Source of the DNA: Mycobacterium sp. M26
GTDB taxonomy: Bacteria > Actinomycetota > Actinomycetes > Mycobacteriales > Mycobacteriaceae
Reading direction: 5' to 3'
DNA length: 64,000 nucleotides
NCBI RefSeq assembly: GCF_001494595.1
Contig: NZ_LN929908.1
Coordinates: 2,517,716 to 2,581,715 of the forward strand
In this document: piece after piece, positions 28,319 through 36,937 of the stretch
Numbering within the stretch: the first letter of the stretch is position 1
Layout: every line of letters begins with the position of its first letter
Program-made: the position numbers and the translations under genes
Notes under the pieces: generated by a model
What the model saw: the letters and a program-made list of their open reading frames with translations, nothing else
Told to the model about the DNA's origin: nothing
Databases searched by the model: none

Positions 28319-29785
28319 TCAGTATTCGATGTAGCGGACGACGTAGGGGGTCATGCCGCTGGTGCGGACGGGTGAGATCTTCACCGTCGAACCGGTGTAG
28401 GGCGCTTCGAGCATCTGCCCGTTGCCGAGGTAGATGGTGACGTGCTGGCTGCCACCCGGGCCGTAGAAGATCACGTCACCGCGACGCATCTCGGCCGAGG
28501 GGATCTTGCGGCCCATGTTGTACTGCGAGCCGGAGTAGTGCGGCAGCTTGATGCCGACACCGGCGAAGGAGTAGAGCACCAGGCCCGAGCAGTCGAATCC
28601 GACCGTGCCCGCACCGCTGTCGATTCCGTTGCTCGGCCCGTTGGCGGTGCCGCCACCCCACGAGTAGGGCACCCCCATCTGCGACATCCCGCGCCGGATC
28701 ACATACTCGACGGCCTGCGAGCCGTAGACGTAGGGAATCGCACCGTTGGTGATACCGGTGTCGGTCGGCTTGAGAATGCCCAGCTTCTCCAGGAAGCTGC
28801 GGCCGAGCTGCTGGGTGGTCTGCAGTGAGCTCGAGGCGATCTGCAGTACGGCGTTGATGATCTGGATCGGGTCGCCGGAGACGAACGCGCTGGGCACCGC
28901 GGGCAGCGTCAGGTCCCACTCGGAGGCCTTGCCGTAGGGCACTTTCGCGTCGCCGGGTGCGGCGGCCGAACCCGGCGAAGCCGGATCCCACCGGTCCCCC
29001 GACCCTCCCGCACCCGACGACGCAGCCTGGGGGGTGGCCGCCGGAACAGCCGCTGCCGGACCGGCCGGGGCCGACCACTGGCGTGCGGCGTCCAGCTTCT
29101 GCTGCGCGGTCTTTCGCTCAGCGGCCAACCGGTCGATCTCGGCCTGCTGGGCCTTGAACGTCTTCTGCGCCTCGGTCAGCGCGTTCACTGCCGCGGTCTG
29201 GCTGGCCTCGGCGTCCACCACGGCCTGGTCGGCCTTCTGCTTGGCCAGCCGCGCCGCGGATTCCTTGTTCACCACTTCGGTGCGGGCCCGCTCCAGGTCG
29301 GTCATCACCTGGTTGGCGCTGACCGCCAGGGTCTGGTTGGCGGTGGCACTGGAGATGATCTGGTCCGGGTCGGACGCCATCACCAGCGAGGCCGACGGGC
29401 CGTTGATATAGCTGGCCGCGGCGAAAGTGTCGAACCGCTTCTGGGCGGCACCGATCGCGGCGTCGGCAGCCTTGACCTCATCCTGGCTGGCAGTGACCTG
29501 CTGCTGTGCGGTCGCCGCGGCGTCACGCGCCTCCTGGACGTCGACGAGGGCCTTGTTGACGCTCTCCTGCTGCTGCTGCACCTGGGCGCCGATGTCGTCG
29601 AGGCGCTGGTTGGCCGTGGCGACGTCAGCGATGAGGGCGGCCAGCGAGTTGGGGCCCTGGCTCGGCTCGGCTTGCGCCAGCCCCGGTGTGCTCAGCATCA
29701 GCCCGACGCTGAGCACCAGCGGGCACATCGGTTTCGAGAAACGGACGGCCGGCTGGAAGAGAGAGCCGTGATCAGAACTTCTCAT
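28319..29785 (-). CDS. ripA: NlpC/P60 peptidoglycan endopeptidase RipA (septum-splitting)
   Basis: About 488 residues from ATG 29785, with GGGGA about 10 nt upstream. It has a signal peptide ending TPGLAQA, a long coiled-coil autoinhibitory N-domain (about 45-240, rich in Gln/Ala), a Pro/Ala/Ser-rich linker (about 245-290), and the catalytic NlpC/P60 domain with Cys399 (FDCSGL) and His448 (SQHVTIYLG). RipA cleaves septal peptidoglycan so that daughter cells separate, with RpfB and PBP1 as known partners. The upstream region carries an array of 9-bp repeats resembling MtrA sites, consistent with known control of ripA by MtrAB. Confidence 0.97.
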   Translation of the reverse strand: MRSSDHGSLFQPAVRFSKPMCPLVLSVGLMLSTPGLAQAEPSQGPNSLAALIADVATANQRLDDIGAQVQQQQESVNKALVDVQEARDAAATAQQQVTASQDEVKAADAAIGAAQKRFDTFAAASYINGPSASLVMASDPDQIISSATANQTLAVSANQVMTDLERARTEVVNKESAARLAKQKADQAVVDAEASQTAAVNALTEAQKTFKAQQAEIDRLAAERKTAQQKLDAARQWSAPAGPAAAVPAATPQAASSGAGGSGDRWDPASPGSAAAPGDAKVPYGKASEWDLTLPAVPSAFVSGDPIQIINAVLQIASSSLQTTQQLGRSFLEKLGILKPTDTGITNGAIPYVYGSQAVEYVIRRGMSQMGVPYSWGGGTANGPSNGIDSGAGTVGFDCSGLVLYSFAGVGIKLPHYSGSQYNMGRKIPSAEMRRGDVIFYGPGGSQHVTIYLGNGQMLEAPYTGSTVKISPVRTSGMTPYVVRYIEY

Positions 29786-29817
29786 GCGACTCAGGTCCCC
29801 TTTGCTCCACACACACA

Positions 29818-29898
29818 GTCACGCCAGTAACAGATGTCACATCAGTCACATCAATAACAATGGCGACAGTTGCACCGTACGTCACATTTGTCGCAAGG
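29818..29898 (-). promoter_or_regulatory. Nine phased 9-bp repeats (MtrA-like array) upstream of ripA
   Basis: Consecutive nonamers start at 29818, 29827, 29836, 29845, 29854, 29863, 29872, 29881 and 29890. The units at 29836 and 29845 are identical (GTCACATCA). Those at 29818 and 29881 begin GTCAC, 29827 begins GTAAC and 29890 begins GTCGC; the others are degenerate. The MtrA response regulator is known to bind tandem GTCAC-type repeats with about 9-bp periodicity and to regulate ripA, so this is the likely binding region. It spans 33-113 nt upstream of the ripA start codon. Confidence 0.65.
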
Positions 29899-29977
29899 GA
29901 AACTTCAGGCAAGAATTACATGTTTGTCATTTACGGGATGTTGCCGAAAAGTAATCTTATTGATTTGCCAGAGTTGG

Positions 29978-30541
29978 TTATTTCCGCAGCTCAGCAGCGA
30001 TTTCGTTATTTGACGTTTGCGAAGTGCGACGCTGCAGAACTCGGGTCAAAACAGCCGCTGCGGCGACCCCGATGACCAATCCGATCGTTAATCCCATCCA
30101 GGGGAAATCGGGAGTTTGCAACTGGTCGACGAATGCCTGAGTGCCGACCACCGGGTTGGGCGCGGTCTTGGCCACATCCTGGCCCGCTTCCAGCGTCACC
30201 CGGTCGAAAGAGGTGCTGTAGGTGCCGGCCCAGCCGGGGCTCAGCACGAGCACTGTCGAACCCGGATTGGCCTGGCCGATCTCGGTCGCGACATCGCGCA
30301 GCGGGGTGTCGATCGGCGGGCTGGTCGGCATTACCACGACCTTCAGGTCGATGCCGTTGCCCTTAGCCGCGGTGACGATCTTCTGCAGATCCGCGACGTC
30401 GGCAGGAGGAGCGGCTACCCCGTCCTTGGCCACGTCGGCCTGCAGGGCGCTCATGCACTGTTCGAGCGGCGTCGCCGGGGCCAGGCCCACGGTGCTGCAC
30501 ACATCCACCGGTATATATGTCGGCGCGTGCGGAATCGTCAC
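29978..30541 (-). CDS. Conserved membrane-anchored protein (Rv1476-like)
   Basis: A 187-residue protein beginning at GTG 30541. The N-terminal part (about 1-135) is a predicted globular domain with two cysteines (VDVCSTVG, LEQCMSAL). One transmembrane helix follows (about 146-166, MGLTIGLVIGVAAAAVL) and a short basic tail ends the protein. There is no cleavable signal, so orientation is uncertain. It lies just upstream of ripA on the same strand, separated by the AT-rich repeat-bearing region, and divergent from acn. The recognised counterpart is Rv1476, of unknown function; a role in cell-wall metabolism is only suggested by the neighbours. Confidence 0.82.
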   Translation of the reverse strand: MTIPHAPTYIPVDVCSTVGLAPATPLEQCMSALQADVAKDGVAAPPADVADLQKIVTAAKGNGIDLKVVVMPTSPPIDTPLRDVATEIGQANPGSTVLVLSPGWAGTYSTSFDRVTLEAGQDVAKTAPNPVVGTQAFVDQLQTPDFPWMGLTIGLVIGVAAAAVLTRVLQRRTSQTSNNEIAAELRK

Positions 30542-30549
30542 GATCCCAG

Positions 30550-30555
30550 ACCGTA
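30550..30555 (-). promoter_or_regulatory. -10 hexamer for the Rv1476-like gene
   Basis: TACGGT lies 8 nt before GTG 30541, giving a transcript that starts at or very near the start codon. No ribosome binding site is visible. Confidence 0.4.
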
Positions 30556-30651
30556 CCTCGCGCCACTGTCAGGGGTGGCACCACGCGCCGAGTGCGACAA
30601 GACTGGTACCAGGCACCACTGCCGGAATCGGGCAGGGGTCCGCCCGCTTTG

Positions 30652-30667
30652 CAGGACAAACGTACTG
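30652..30667 (+). promoter_or_regulatory. AcnR operator in the acn promoter
   Basis: CAGGACAAACGTACTG fits the motif CAGNACnnncGTACTG that I recall for the TetR-type repressor AcnR of Corynebacterium glutamicum. It sits directly upstream of the candidate -10 box, so a bound repressor would block RNA polymerase. The acnR gene itself lies just downstream of acn. Confidence 0.65.
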
Positions 30668-30668
30668 T

Positions 30669-30674
30669 TAGTAT
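30669..30674 (+). promoter_or_regulatory. -10 hexamer of the acn promoter
   Basis: TAGTAT is a good TANNNT match, with a weak TTTGCA about 15 bp upstream as a possible -35. Predicted +1 is near 30681, giving a leader of about 48 nt to GTG 30729. Confidence 0.5.
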
Positions 30675-30728
30675 TCAGACCGATGTCGACACAGCCCGTC
30701 GGCATCGAAGACAACGCCGGGAGTTGAT

Positions 30729-33545
30729 GTGAGCAGCAATGATTCACTGAATTCGTTTGGAGCGCGCGCCACCTTGAAGGTCGGCGACAACAGCTACGAG
30801 ATCTATCGCCTCGACGCGGTGCCCGGGACCGAGAAGCTCCCCTACAGCCTCAAGGTGCTCGCCGAGAACCTGCTGCGCACCGAAGACGGCGCCAACATCA
30901 CCACCGACCACATCCAGGCCATCGCCAACTGGGATCCCTCGGCCGAGCCGAGCATCGAGATCCAGTTCACCCCCGCCCGGGTGCTGATGCAGGACTTCAC
31001 CGGGGTGCCGTGCATCGTCGACCTGGCCACCATGCGCGAGGCCGTCACCCAGCTCGGCGGTGACCCGAACAAGGTCAACCCGCTGTCCCCCGCCGAGATG
31101 GTCATCGACCACTCAGTCATCCTCGACTTCTTCGGCGGCCCCGAGGCCTTCGAAAGGAATGTCGCGCTGGAATACGAACGGAATGGTGAGCGCTACCAGT
31201 TCCTGCGCTGGGGCCAGGGCGCGTTCGACGACTTCAAGGTCGTCCCCCCGGGCACCGGCATCGTGCACCAGGTCAACATCGAGTACCTGGCCCGCGTCGT
31301 GATGACCCGCAACGGGTTCGCCTACCCGGACACCTGCGTGGGCACCGACAGCCACACCACGATGGAGAACGGCCTGGGCGTCCTGGGCTGGGGTGTGGGC
31401 GGTATCGAGGCCGAGGCGGCCATGCTGGGCCAGCCGGTATCGATGCTCATCCCCCGTGTCGTCGGCTTCAAGCTGACCGGGGAGATCAAGCCCGGCGTGA
31501 CCGCCACCGACGTCGTGCTCACCGTCACCGACATGCTGCGTAAGCACGGAGTGGTCGGCAAGTTCGTCGAGTTCTACGGCAAGGGTGTGGCCGAGGTTCC
31601 GCTGGCCAACCGCGCCACCCTGGGCAACATGAGCCCCGAGTTCGGCTCCACCGCAGCGATGTTCCCGATCGACGAAGAGACCATCAACTACCTGCGGCTG
31701 ACCGGCCGGACCGAGGAGCAGCTGGCCCTGGTCGAGGCCTACGCCAAAGAACAGGGCATGTGGCACGACCCGGACTCCGAGCCGGTGTTCTCCGAGTACC
31801 TGGAGCTGGACCTGTCCACCGTGGTGCCGTCGATCGCCGGGCCGAAGCGGCCGCAGGACCGCATCGAGCTGTCCGACGCGAAGACCGCGTTCCGCAAGGA
31901 CATCCACAACTACGTCGAGGAGAACCACCCGGCTCCGGAGACCAAGCTCGACGAGGCTGTCGAGGAGTCGTTCCCAGCCAGCGACCCGGTGTCGCTGTCC
32001 TTCGCCGACGACGGTGCGGTCGACGCCCGGCCGTCGGCCGCCAACGGATCCTCGGGCCGGCCGAGCAAGCCGGTCCTGGTGCGCTCGGCCGAGCGCGGGG
32101 ACTTCGTCCTCGACCACGGCGCGGTCGTGGTCGCCGGCATCACGTCGTGCACCAACACCTCGAACCCGTCGGTCATGCTGGGCGCCGCCCTGCTGGCCAA
32201 GAAGGCCGTCGAGAAGGGACTGACCACCAAGCCGTGGGTCAAGACCAACATGGCTCCGGGCTCGCAGGTGGTCACCGACTACTACACCAAGGCCGGCCTG
32301 TGGCCGTACCTGGAGAAGCTCGGCTACTACCTGGGCGGCTACGGATGTACGACGTGTATCGGCAACACCGGCCCGCTGCCTGACGAGATCAGCAAGGCCG
32401 TCAACGACAACGACCTGTCGGTCACCGCAGTGCTCTCGGGTAACCGCAACTTCGAGGGCCGCATCTCCCCCGACGTCAAGATGAACTACCTGGCCTCCCC
32501 GCCGCTGGTGATCGCCTACGGCATCGCGGGCACCATGGACTTCGACTTCGAAGCCGATCCGCTGGGTCAGGACACCGACGGCAACGACGTGTTCCTCAAG
32601 GACATTTGGCCGACGCAGAAGGAGATCGAGGACACCATCGCCTCCTCGATCAACCGGGACATGTTCACCGGCAGCTACGCCGATGTGTTCAAGGGCGACG
32701 AGCGCTGGCAGAACCTGCCGACCCCGTCGGGCAACACCTTCGAGTGGGACGAGGCGTCGACCTACGTGCGCAAGGCGCCGTACTTCGACGGTATGCCCGC
32801 CGAGCCGGAGCCGGTCACCGACATCAAGGGCGCGAGAGTCCTTGCGCTGCTGGGTGATTCGGTGACCACCGACCACATCTCGCCGGCCGGCAGCATCAAG
32901 AAGGGCACCCCGGCCGCACAGTACCTGGAGGCCAACGGCGTCAAGCCGGAGGACTTCAACTCGCTGGGATCGCGGCGCGGCAACCACGAGGTGATGATCC
33001 GCGGCACGTTCGCGAACATCCGGCTGCGCAACCAGCTGCTCGACGATGTGTCCGGTGGCTACACCCGCGACTTCACCCAGCCCGACGGCCCGCAGGCGTT
33101 CATCTACGACGCCGCGCAAAACTATGCGGCGCAGAACATTCCGCTGGTGGTGCTCGGCGGCAAGGAGTACGGCTCGGGGTCGTCGCGGGACTGGGCGGCC
33201 AAGGGCACCAGCCTGCTGGGTGTGCGCGCGGTCATCACCGAGTCCTTCGAGCGCATCCACCGCTCGAACCTGATCGGCATGGGTGTGATCCCGCTGCAGT
33301 TCCCGGCAGGCGAATCGGCGGCGTCGCTCAAGCTCGACGGCACCGAGGTGTTCGACATCACCGGCATCGAGGAGCTCAACTCGGGCAAGACCCCGAAGAC
33401 GGTGAAGGTGACCGCCACCAAGGCCGACGGCAGCAAGGTGGAATTCGACGCGGTGGTGCGCATCGACACCCCCGGTGAGGCCGACTACTACCGCAACGGC
33501 GGCATCCTGCAGTACGTGCTGCGCAACATGTTGCGGGCCGGCTAG
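30729..33545 (+). CDS. acn: Aconitate hydratase (aconitase A / IRP1 type)
   Basis: A 938-residue [4Fe-4S] enzyme isomerising citrate and isocitrate via cis-aconitate. Cluster ligands are visible as ITSCTN and GCTTC (one plus two cysteines). The C-terminal swivel domain has GSSRDWAAKG. A low-complexity linker (about residues 400-445) between domains is typical of mycobacterial AcnA. The start is GTG 30729 with GGGAG upstream. Its promoter contains an AcnR operator, and acnR follows after 22 bp, so control by citrate and iron through AcnR is likely. Its cluster depends on the SUF system encoded in this window. Confidence 0.98.
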   Translation: MSSNDSLNSFGARATLKVGDNSYEIYRLDAVPGTEKLPYSLKVLAENLLRTEDGANITTDHIQAIANWDPSAEPSIEIQFTPARVLMQDFTGVPCIVDLATMREAVTQLGGDPNKVNPLSPAEMVIDHSVILDFFGGPEAFERNVALEYERNGERYQFLRWGQGAFDDFKVVPPGTGIVHQVNIEYLARVVMTRNGFAYPDTCVGTDSHTTMENGLGVLGWGVGGIEAEAAMLGQPVSMLIPRVVGFKLTGEIKPGVTATDVVLTVTDMLRKHGVVGKFVEFYGKGVAEVPLANRATLGNMSPEFGSTAAMFPIDEETINYLRLTGRTEEQLALVEAYAKEQGMWHDPDSEPVFSEYLELDLSTVVPSIAGPKRPQDRIELSDAKTAFRKDIHNYVEENHPAPETKLDEAVEESFPASDPVSLSFADDGAVDARPSAANGSSGRPSKPVLVRSAERGDFVLDHGAVVVAGITSCTNTSNPSVMLGAALLAKKAVEKGLTTKPWVKTNMAPGSQVVTDYYTKAGLWPYLEKLGYYLGGYGCTTCIGNTGPLPDEISKAVNDNDLSVTAVLSGNRNFEGRISPDVKMNYLASPPLVIAYGIAGTMDFDFEADPLGQDTDGNDVFLKDIWPTQKEIEDTIASSINRDMFTGSYADVFKGDERWQNLPTPSGNTFEWDEASTYVRKAPYFDGMPAEPEPVTDIKGARVLALLGDSVTTDHISPAGSIKKGTPAAQYLEANGVKPEDFNSLGSRRGNHEVMIRGTFANIRLRNQLLDDVSGGYTRDFTQPDGPQAFIYDAAQNYAAQNIPLVVLGGKEYGSGSSRDWAAKGTSLLGVRAVITESFERIHRSNLIGMGVIPLQFPAGESAASLKLDGTEVFDITGIEELNSGKTPKTVKVTATKADGSKVEFDAVVRIDTPGEADYYRNGGILQYVLRNMLRAG

Positions 33546-33567
33546 CCGGCCACGGTCGGATCAGGAG

Positions 33568-34131
33568 ATGCCCCGGGTCAGCGAGGATCATCTGGCGGCG
33601 CGCCGCCGCCAGATCCTCGACGGCGCACGGCGCTGCTTCGCCCAGTACGGGTACGACAAGGCGACGGTGCGCCGGCTCGAACAGACCATCGGTCTGTCGC
33701 GCGGTGCGATCTTTCACCACTTCCGCGACAAGGACACGTTGTTCTTCGAGCTGGCCCGGGAGGACGCCGAGCGGATGGCCGAGGTGGCCTCCCGCGAGGG
33801 TCTGATCCAGGTGATGCGGGAGATGCTTGCGGCGCCGGACCAATTCGATTGGCTGGCCACACGATTGGAGATCGCCCGCAAGCTGCGCAATGACCCGGTG
33901 TTCAACCAGGGGTGGGCGGAACGCTCAGCGGAGTTGTCGGCGGCCACCAGCGACCGGTTGCACCGGCAGAAGCAGGCGGGCCGGTTGCGCGACGACGTGC
34001 CGCGGGATGTGTTGCAGTGCTACCTCGACTTGGTGCTCGACGGGCTGGTGGCCCGGTTGGCCGCAGGTGAGGATCCGGCGCGGTTGTCGGCGGTCCTCGA
34101 TGTGGTCGAGGCCTCGGTCCGCGCCGACTAG
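33568..34131 (+). CDS. acnR: TetR-family repressor of aconitase (AcnR-like)
   Basis: A 187-residue regulator from ATG 33568 (MPRVSEDHL). The N-terminal HTH (about 10-55, with GLSRGAIFHHFRDKDTLF) is typical of TetR proteins; the rest is the helical ligand domain. Length and acn-acnR order match C. glutamicum AcnR, a citrate/metal-sensing repressor of acn, and Rv1474c of M. tuberculosis. Its probable operator is at 30652-30667. Its stop overlaps that of the small HTH gene on the other strand through CTAG. Confidence 0.92.
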   Translation: MPRVSEDHLAARRRQILDGARRCFAQYGYDKATVRRLEQTIGLSRGAIFHHFRDKDTLFFELAREDAERMAEVASREGLIQVMREMLAAPDQFDWLATRLEIARKLRNDPVFNQGWAERSAELSAATSDRLHRQKQAGRLRDDVPRDVLQCYLDLVLDGLVARLAAGEDPARLSAVLDVVEASVRAD

Positions 34132-34319
34132 CGAGCGCGGGTGCGGTGGTTCGGGCCGCCGCGGCTGCGCATCGCGGTGCCCGACTCCCGCAGCATCGCG
34201 TGGATCGAGCCGTACGAGCGGCCGGTGGATGCCACCAGGGTTCGGATACTGGCACCGCCCTCGTACGCGTGACGCAAGTCATTCACCAGTTGGTCACGAG
34301 CTTGGTTCGGTTTCCTCAT
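34128..34319 (-). CDS. Small helix-turn-helix protein (Rv1473A-like)
   Basis: A 63-residue basic protein from ATG 34319, chosen because GGGGAGG lies 6 nt upstream; it would be too close for the ATG at 34325. Residues 8-50 form a simple HTH (DLRHAYEGGASIRTLVASTGRSYGSIHAML), followed by a basic tail ending in Arg. It resembles tiny actinobacterial HTH regulators; targets are unknown. It is 98 bp downstream of the ABC-F gene on the same strand, with its own candidate -10 (TACTCT, 34359-34364). It converges on acnR. Confidence 0.82.
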   Translation of the reverse strand: MRKPNQARDQLVNDLRHAYEGGASIRTLVASTGRSYGSIHAMLRESGTAMRSRGGPNHRTRAR

Positions 34320-34417
34320 CAACATCCTCCCCGGTTGAGCTGGCCCCCGTTGCTCCACAGAGTAGGAGTGCTGATCGGCGATGTGGCCGGAATGACCGAA
34401 ATGGTTTGGGCCCGAAC

Positions 34418-36046
34418 TCAGGCGAGTTCGATCAGGTCCCGATAGTCCTCGGACCAGTAATCCTCGGTACCGTCCGGCAGCAGCACCACCCGCTGCGGGT
34501 CGAGCGCCTCGGCCGCTCCCGGGTCGTGGGTCACCAGCACCACCGCACCGACATAGCTGCGCAGCGCGTCGAGCACCTGCTCGCGTGACGCCGGGTCGAG
34601 GTTGTTGGTCGGTTCGTCGAGCAGCAGCACGTTGGCGGTCGAGGCGACCAGGCCGGCCAGGGCCAGCCGGGTTTTCTCACCGCCGGACAGGGTGCCGGCC
34701 GGCTGGTCGAGCTGCGGGCCGCTGAACATGAAGGCGCCCAGCAGAGATCGCAGCTCCTGCTCGCCGGTGTCGGGTGCGGCGTGGCGGATGTTCTCCCAGA
34801 CCGTCGCGTTGTTGTCCAACGTGTCGTGTTCCTGGGCGAAGTACCCGATCTTGAGACCGTGCCCGGGTTCCAGGCCGCCGGCGTCCGGCGTCTCCACCCC
34901 GGCCAGCAGGCGCAGCAGTGTGGTCTTGCCCGCACCGTTGAGACCGAGAACCACCACCCGCGAACCGCGGTCGATCGCCAGGTCGACCCCGGTGAACACC
35001 TCCAGCGAGCCGTAATTCTTCGTCAAACCCTTGACCACCAGCGGGGTGCGCCCGCACGGCGCGGGCACCGGGAATCGGATCTTGGCGACCTTGTCGGCCA
35101 CCCGCTCGGCGTCGAGTTCGGCGATCATTCGTTCCGCGCGCCGCAACATGTTCTGTGCGGCAACAGCTTTGGTGGCCTTGGCACCCATCTTGGCGGCCTG
35201 TGTGCGCAACGCCGACGCCTTCTTCTCGGCGTTGGCGCGCTCACGGCGGCGGCGCTGTTCGTCGGTGGCGCGGGCGTCGAGGTATTTCTGCCAGCCCATG
35301 TTGTAGACGTCGGCCTCACCGCGCACGGCATCGAGGAACCACACCCGGTTGACCACCTCGGCGAGCAGTTCGACGTTGTGGCTGATGATCACCAGGCCGC
35401 CGGTGTGCGCCTTGAGGAAGTCGCGCAGCCAGCCGATCGAGTCGGCATCGAGGTGGTTGGTCGGTTCGTCGAGCAACAGTGTGGTGCTCGACCCGGCTCC
35501 GGTGTCGCTGGCGGCGAACAGGATCCGGGCCAGTTCCACCCGGCGCCGCTGCCCGCCGGACAACGTGCGCAGCGACTGGGTGAGCACCCGGTCGGGCAAG
35601 CCGAGGCTCGCGCAAATCCGGCCGGCCTCGCTCTCGGCGGCATACCCGCCGAGCGCGGCGAAGCGCTCCTCGAGTTGGCCGTAGCGCCGGACTGCTTTGT
35701 CGCGGGCGGCCTCGTCGACCACCTCGGACATCAGCACCTGCTGCTTCTCCAGATCGGCGAGCAGGGTGTCCAACCCGCGGGCCGAGAGCACCCGGTCGCG
35801 AGCCAGCACGTCGAGGTCACCCTCCCGGGGATCCTGCGGCAGGTAGCCGATCTCGCCGGACCGGATGACCGTGCCGGCATAGGGCTCACCCTCGCCGGCC
35901 AGGATGCGCATGGTCGTGGTCTTGCCGGCGCCGTTGCGGCCGACCAGGCCGATGCGGTCACCGGGTTGCACCCGCAGCGCCGGACCTTCGGCCAGCAGCA
36001 GTGTGCGCGCGCCGGCGCGGACCTCCAGGTCCGTCGCGGTAATCAC
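34418..36046 (-). CDS. ABC-F family ATPase (ribosome-associated type)
   Basis: A 542-residue protein from GTG 36046, with AGGAGGG 7 nt upstream. It has two ABC cassettes and no transmembrane segment: Walker A GRNGAGKTT (about 35) and GLNGAGKTT (about 350), signatures LSGGQRRR and LSGGEKTR, and a charged linker (about 240-310). ABC-F proteins act on the ribosome in translation regulation or antibiotic protection; this one corresponds to Rv1473 by order. A resistance role cannot be read from sequence. It follows echA12 by 35 bp and is probably co-transcribed with it. Confidence 0.92.
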   Translation of the reverse strand: MITATDLEVRAGARTLLLAEGPALRVQPGDRIGLVGRNGAGKTTTMRILAGEGEPYAGTVIRSGEIGYLPQDPREGDLDVLARDRVLSARGLDTLLADLEKQQVLMSEVVDEAARDKAVRRYGQLEERFAALGGYAAESEAGRICASLGLPDRVLTQSLRTLSGGQRRRVELARILFAASDTGAGSSTTLLLDEPTNHLDADSIGWLRDFLKAHTGGLVIISHNVELLAEVVNRVWFLDAVRGEADVYNMGWQKYLDARATDEQRRRRERANAEKKASALRTQAAKMGAKATKAVAAQNMLRRAERMIAELDAERVADKVAKIRFPVPAPCGRTPLVVKGLTKNYGSLEVFTGVDLAIDRGSRVVVLGLNGAGKTTLLRLLAGVETPDAGGLEPGHGLKIGYFAQEHDTLDNNATVWENIRHAAPDTGEQELRSLLGAFMFSGPQLDQPAGTLSGGEKTRLALAGLVASTANVLLLDEPTNNLDPASREQVLDALRSYVGAVVLVTHDPGAAEALDPQRVVLLPDGTEDYWSEDYRDLIELA

Positions 36047-36081
36047 GCTGCTGCCCTCCTGTACCTTCTGCCCCCGAGGGC

Positions 36082-36903
36082 CTACTTCTCGTCGGTGAAG
36101 ACCGGGGCCCGCTTCTCGGCGCGCGCGGCGACCGCCTCTTCGAAGTTGGCGGTGAGCAGGCGAACGTAGAGCTGCCCGAGGCCCTCGGCCTGCATGTGCC
36201 CCTCTAGGGTACTGGCGTCCAGACCCGTCCACAGCGTCCGCTTGGTCAGTTCGGTGCCGGGGCGGGAGAAGCCGGCGATCCGCTCGGCGATCTCGTAACA
36301 GCTCGGCAGTAGCGCCTCGGCGGGCACCTGCTTGGAGACCAGGCCGATCCGCTCGGCCTCCTGCGCGTCGACGTCACGCCCGGTGAGCATGATCTCGAAG
36401 GCCCGCGACGAGCCGATCGCCCGAGGTAGCAGGTAACTCAGACCCAATTCGCTGGCTGTCAGCCCGTTGTTGATCCCGGCGGCTCGGAAGTACGCATCGC
36501 TGGCGGCGACCCGGATGTCGGCGGCCAGCGCCAGGCACAGCCCGCCGCCGATCGCCGCGCCGTTGACCGCCGCGATGATCGGCTGGTGCAGCCGTCGCAT
36601 GGCCAGAATCACATCGTCGAGCAGCTCCATCGACCGCAGACCGTAGGACGGCCGGGTCAATCCGCCGACGTGCGGCACCGAGCCGGCCGATTTGTGGTCC
36701 GCACCCGACGAGAAGCCCCGCCCGGCACCGGTGAGCACGACAACGCGCACGGAATTGTCGTAGGTGAGCTCGGTGAGCACCTCTTTGAGCGGCACCATGA
36801 CGTCGAAGGCCATGGAGTTCATCCGCTCGGGGCGGTTCAGGGTGACCAGAGCGACGTGCGGCTGGGGTTGCTCGACGAGGACGAAACCAGTGTCACGAAT
36901 CAC
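36082..36903 (-). CDS. echA12: Enoyl-CoA hydratase/isomerase family protein EchA12
   Basis: A 273-residue crotonase-fold protein. The oxyanion-hole segments are GAGRGFSSGADH (about 60-71) and NGAAIGGGLCLAL (about 114-126); a glutamate in LTASELGLSY occupies a plausible catalytic position. The reaction is probably hydration of 2-enoyl-CoA, but crotonases vary widely and substrate is unknown. The start is GTG 36903; TAGCGT 6 nt upstream suggests its own leaderless promoter, inside the longer sigma-OYE-trx gene string. Order matches Rv1472. Confidence 0.9.
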   Translation of the reverse strand: MIRDTGFVLVEQPQPHVALVTLNRPERMNSMAFDVMVPLKEVLTELTYDNSVRVVVLTGAGRGFSSGADHKSAGSVPHVGGLTRPSYGLRSMELLDDVILAMRRLHQPIIAAVNGAAIGGGLCLALAADIRVAASDAYFRAAGINNGLTASELGLSYLLPRAIGSSRAFEIMLTGRDVDAQEAERIGLVSKQVPAEALLPSCYEIAERIAGFSRPGTELTKRTLWTGLDASTLEGHMQAEGLGQLYVRLLTANFEEAVAARAEKRAPVFTDEK

Positions 36904-36909
36904 CGTTGC

Positions 36910-36915
36910 ACGCTA
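36910..36915 (-). promoter_or_regulatory. -10 hexamer for a leaderless echA12 transcript
   Basis: TAGCGT, then 6 nt, then the GTG start at 36903. It lies in the 34-bp gap after trxA, so echA12 and the ABC-F gene can be expressed independently of the genes upstream. Confidence 0.45.
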
Positions 36916-36937
36916 TCGCGTGCCGGGCGCGTAGAAC

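Noticed and set aside
29700..29980. c-di-AMP (ydaO-type) riboswitch upstream of ripA
   Set aside because: The gap is short and AT-rich and shows phased 9-bp repeats but none of the paired helices of that riboswitch.
31113..33260. 715-codon minus-strand frame opposite acn
   Set aside because: Its composition is that of a reversed GC-rich gene and no protein family is visible; aconitase on the plus strand is complete.
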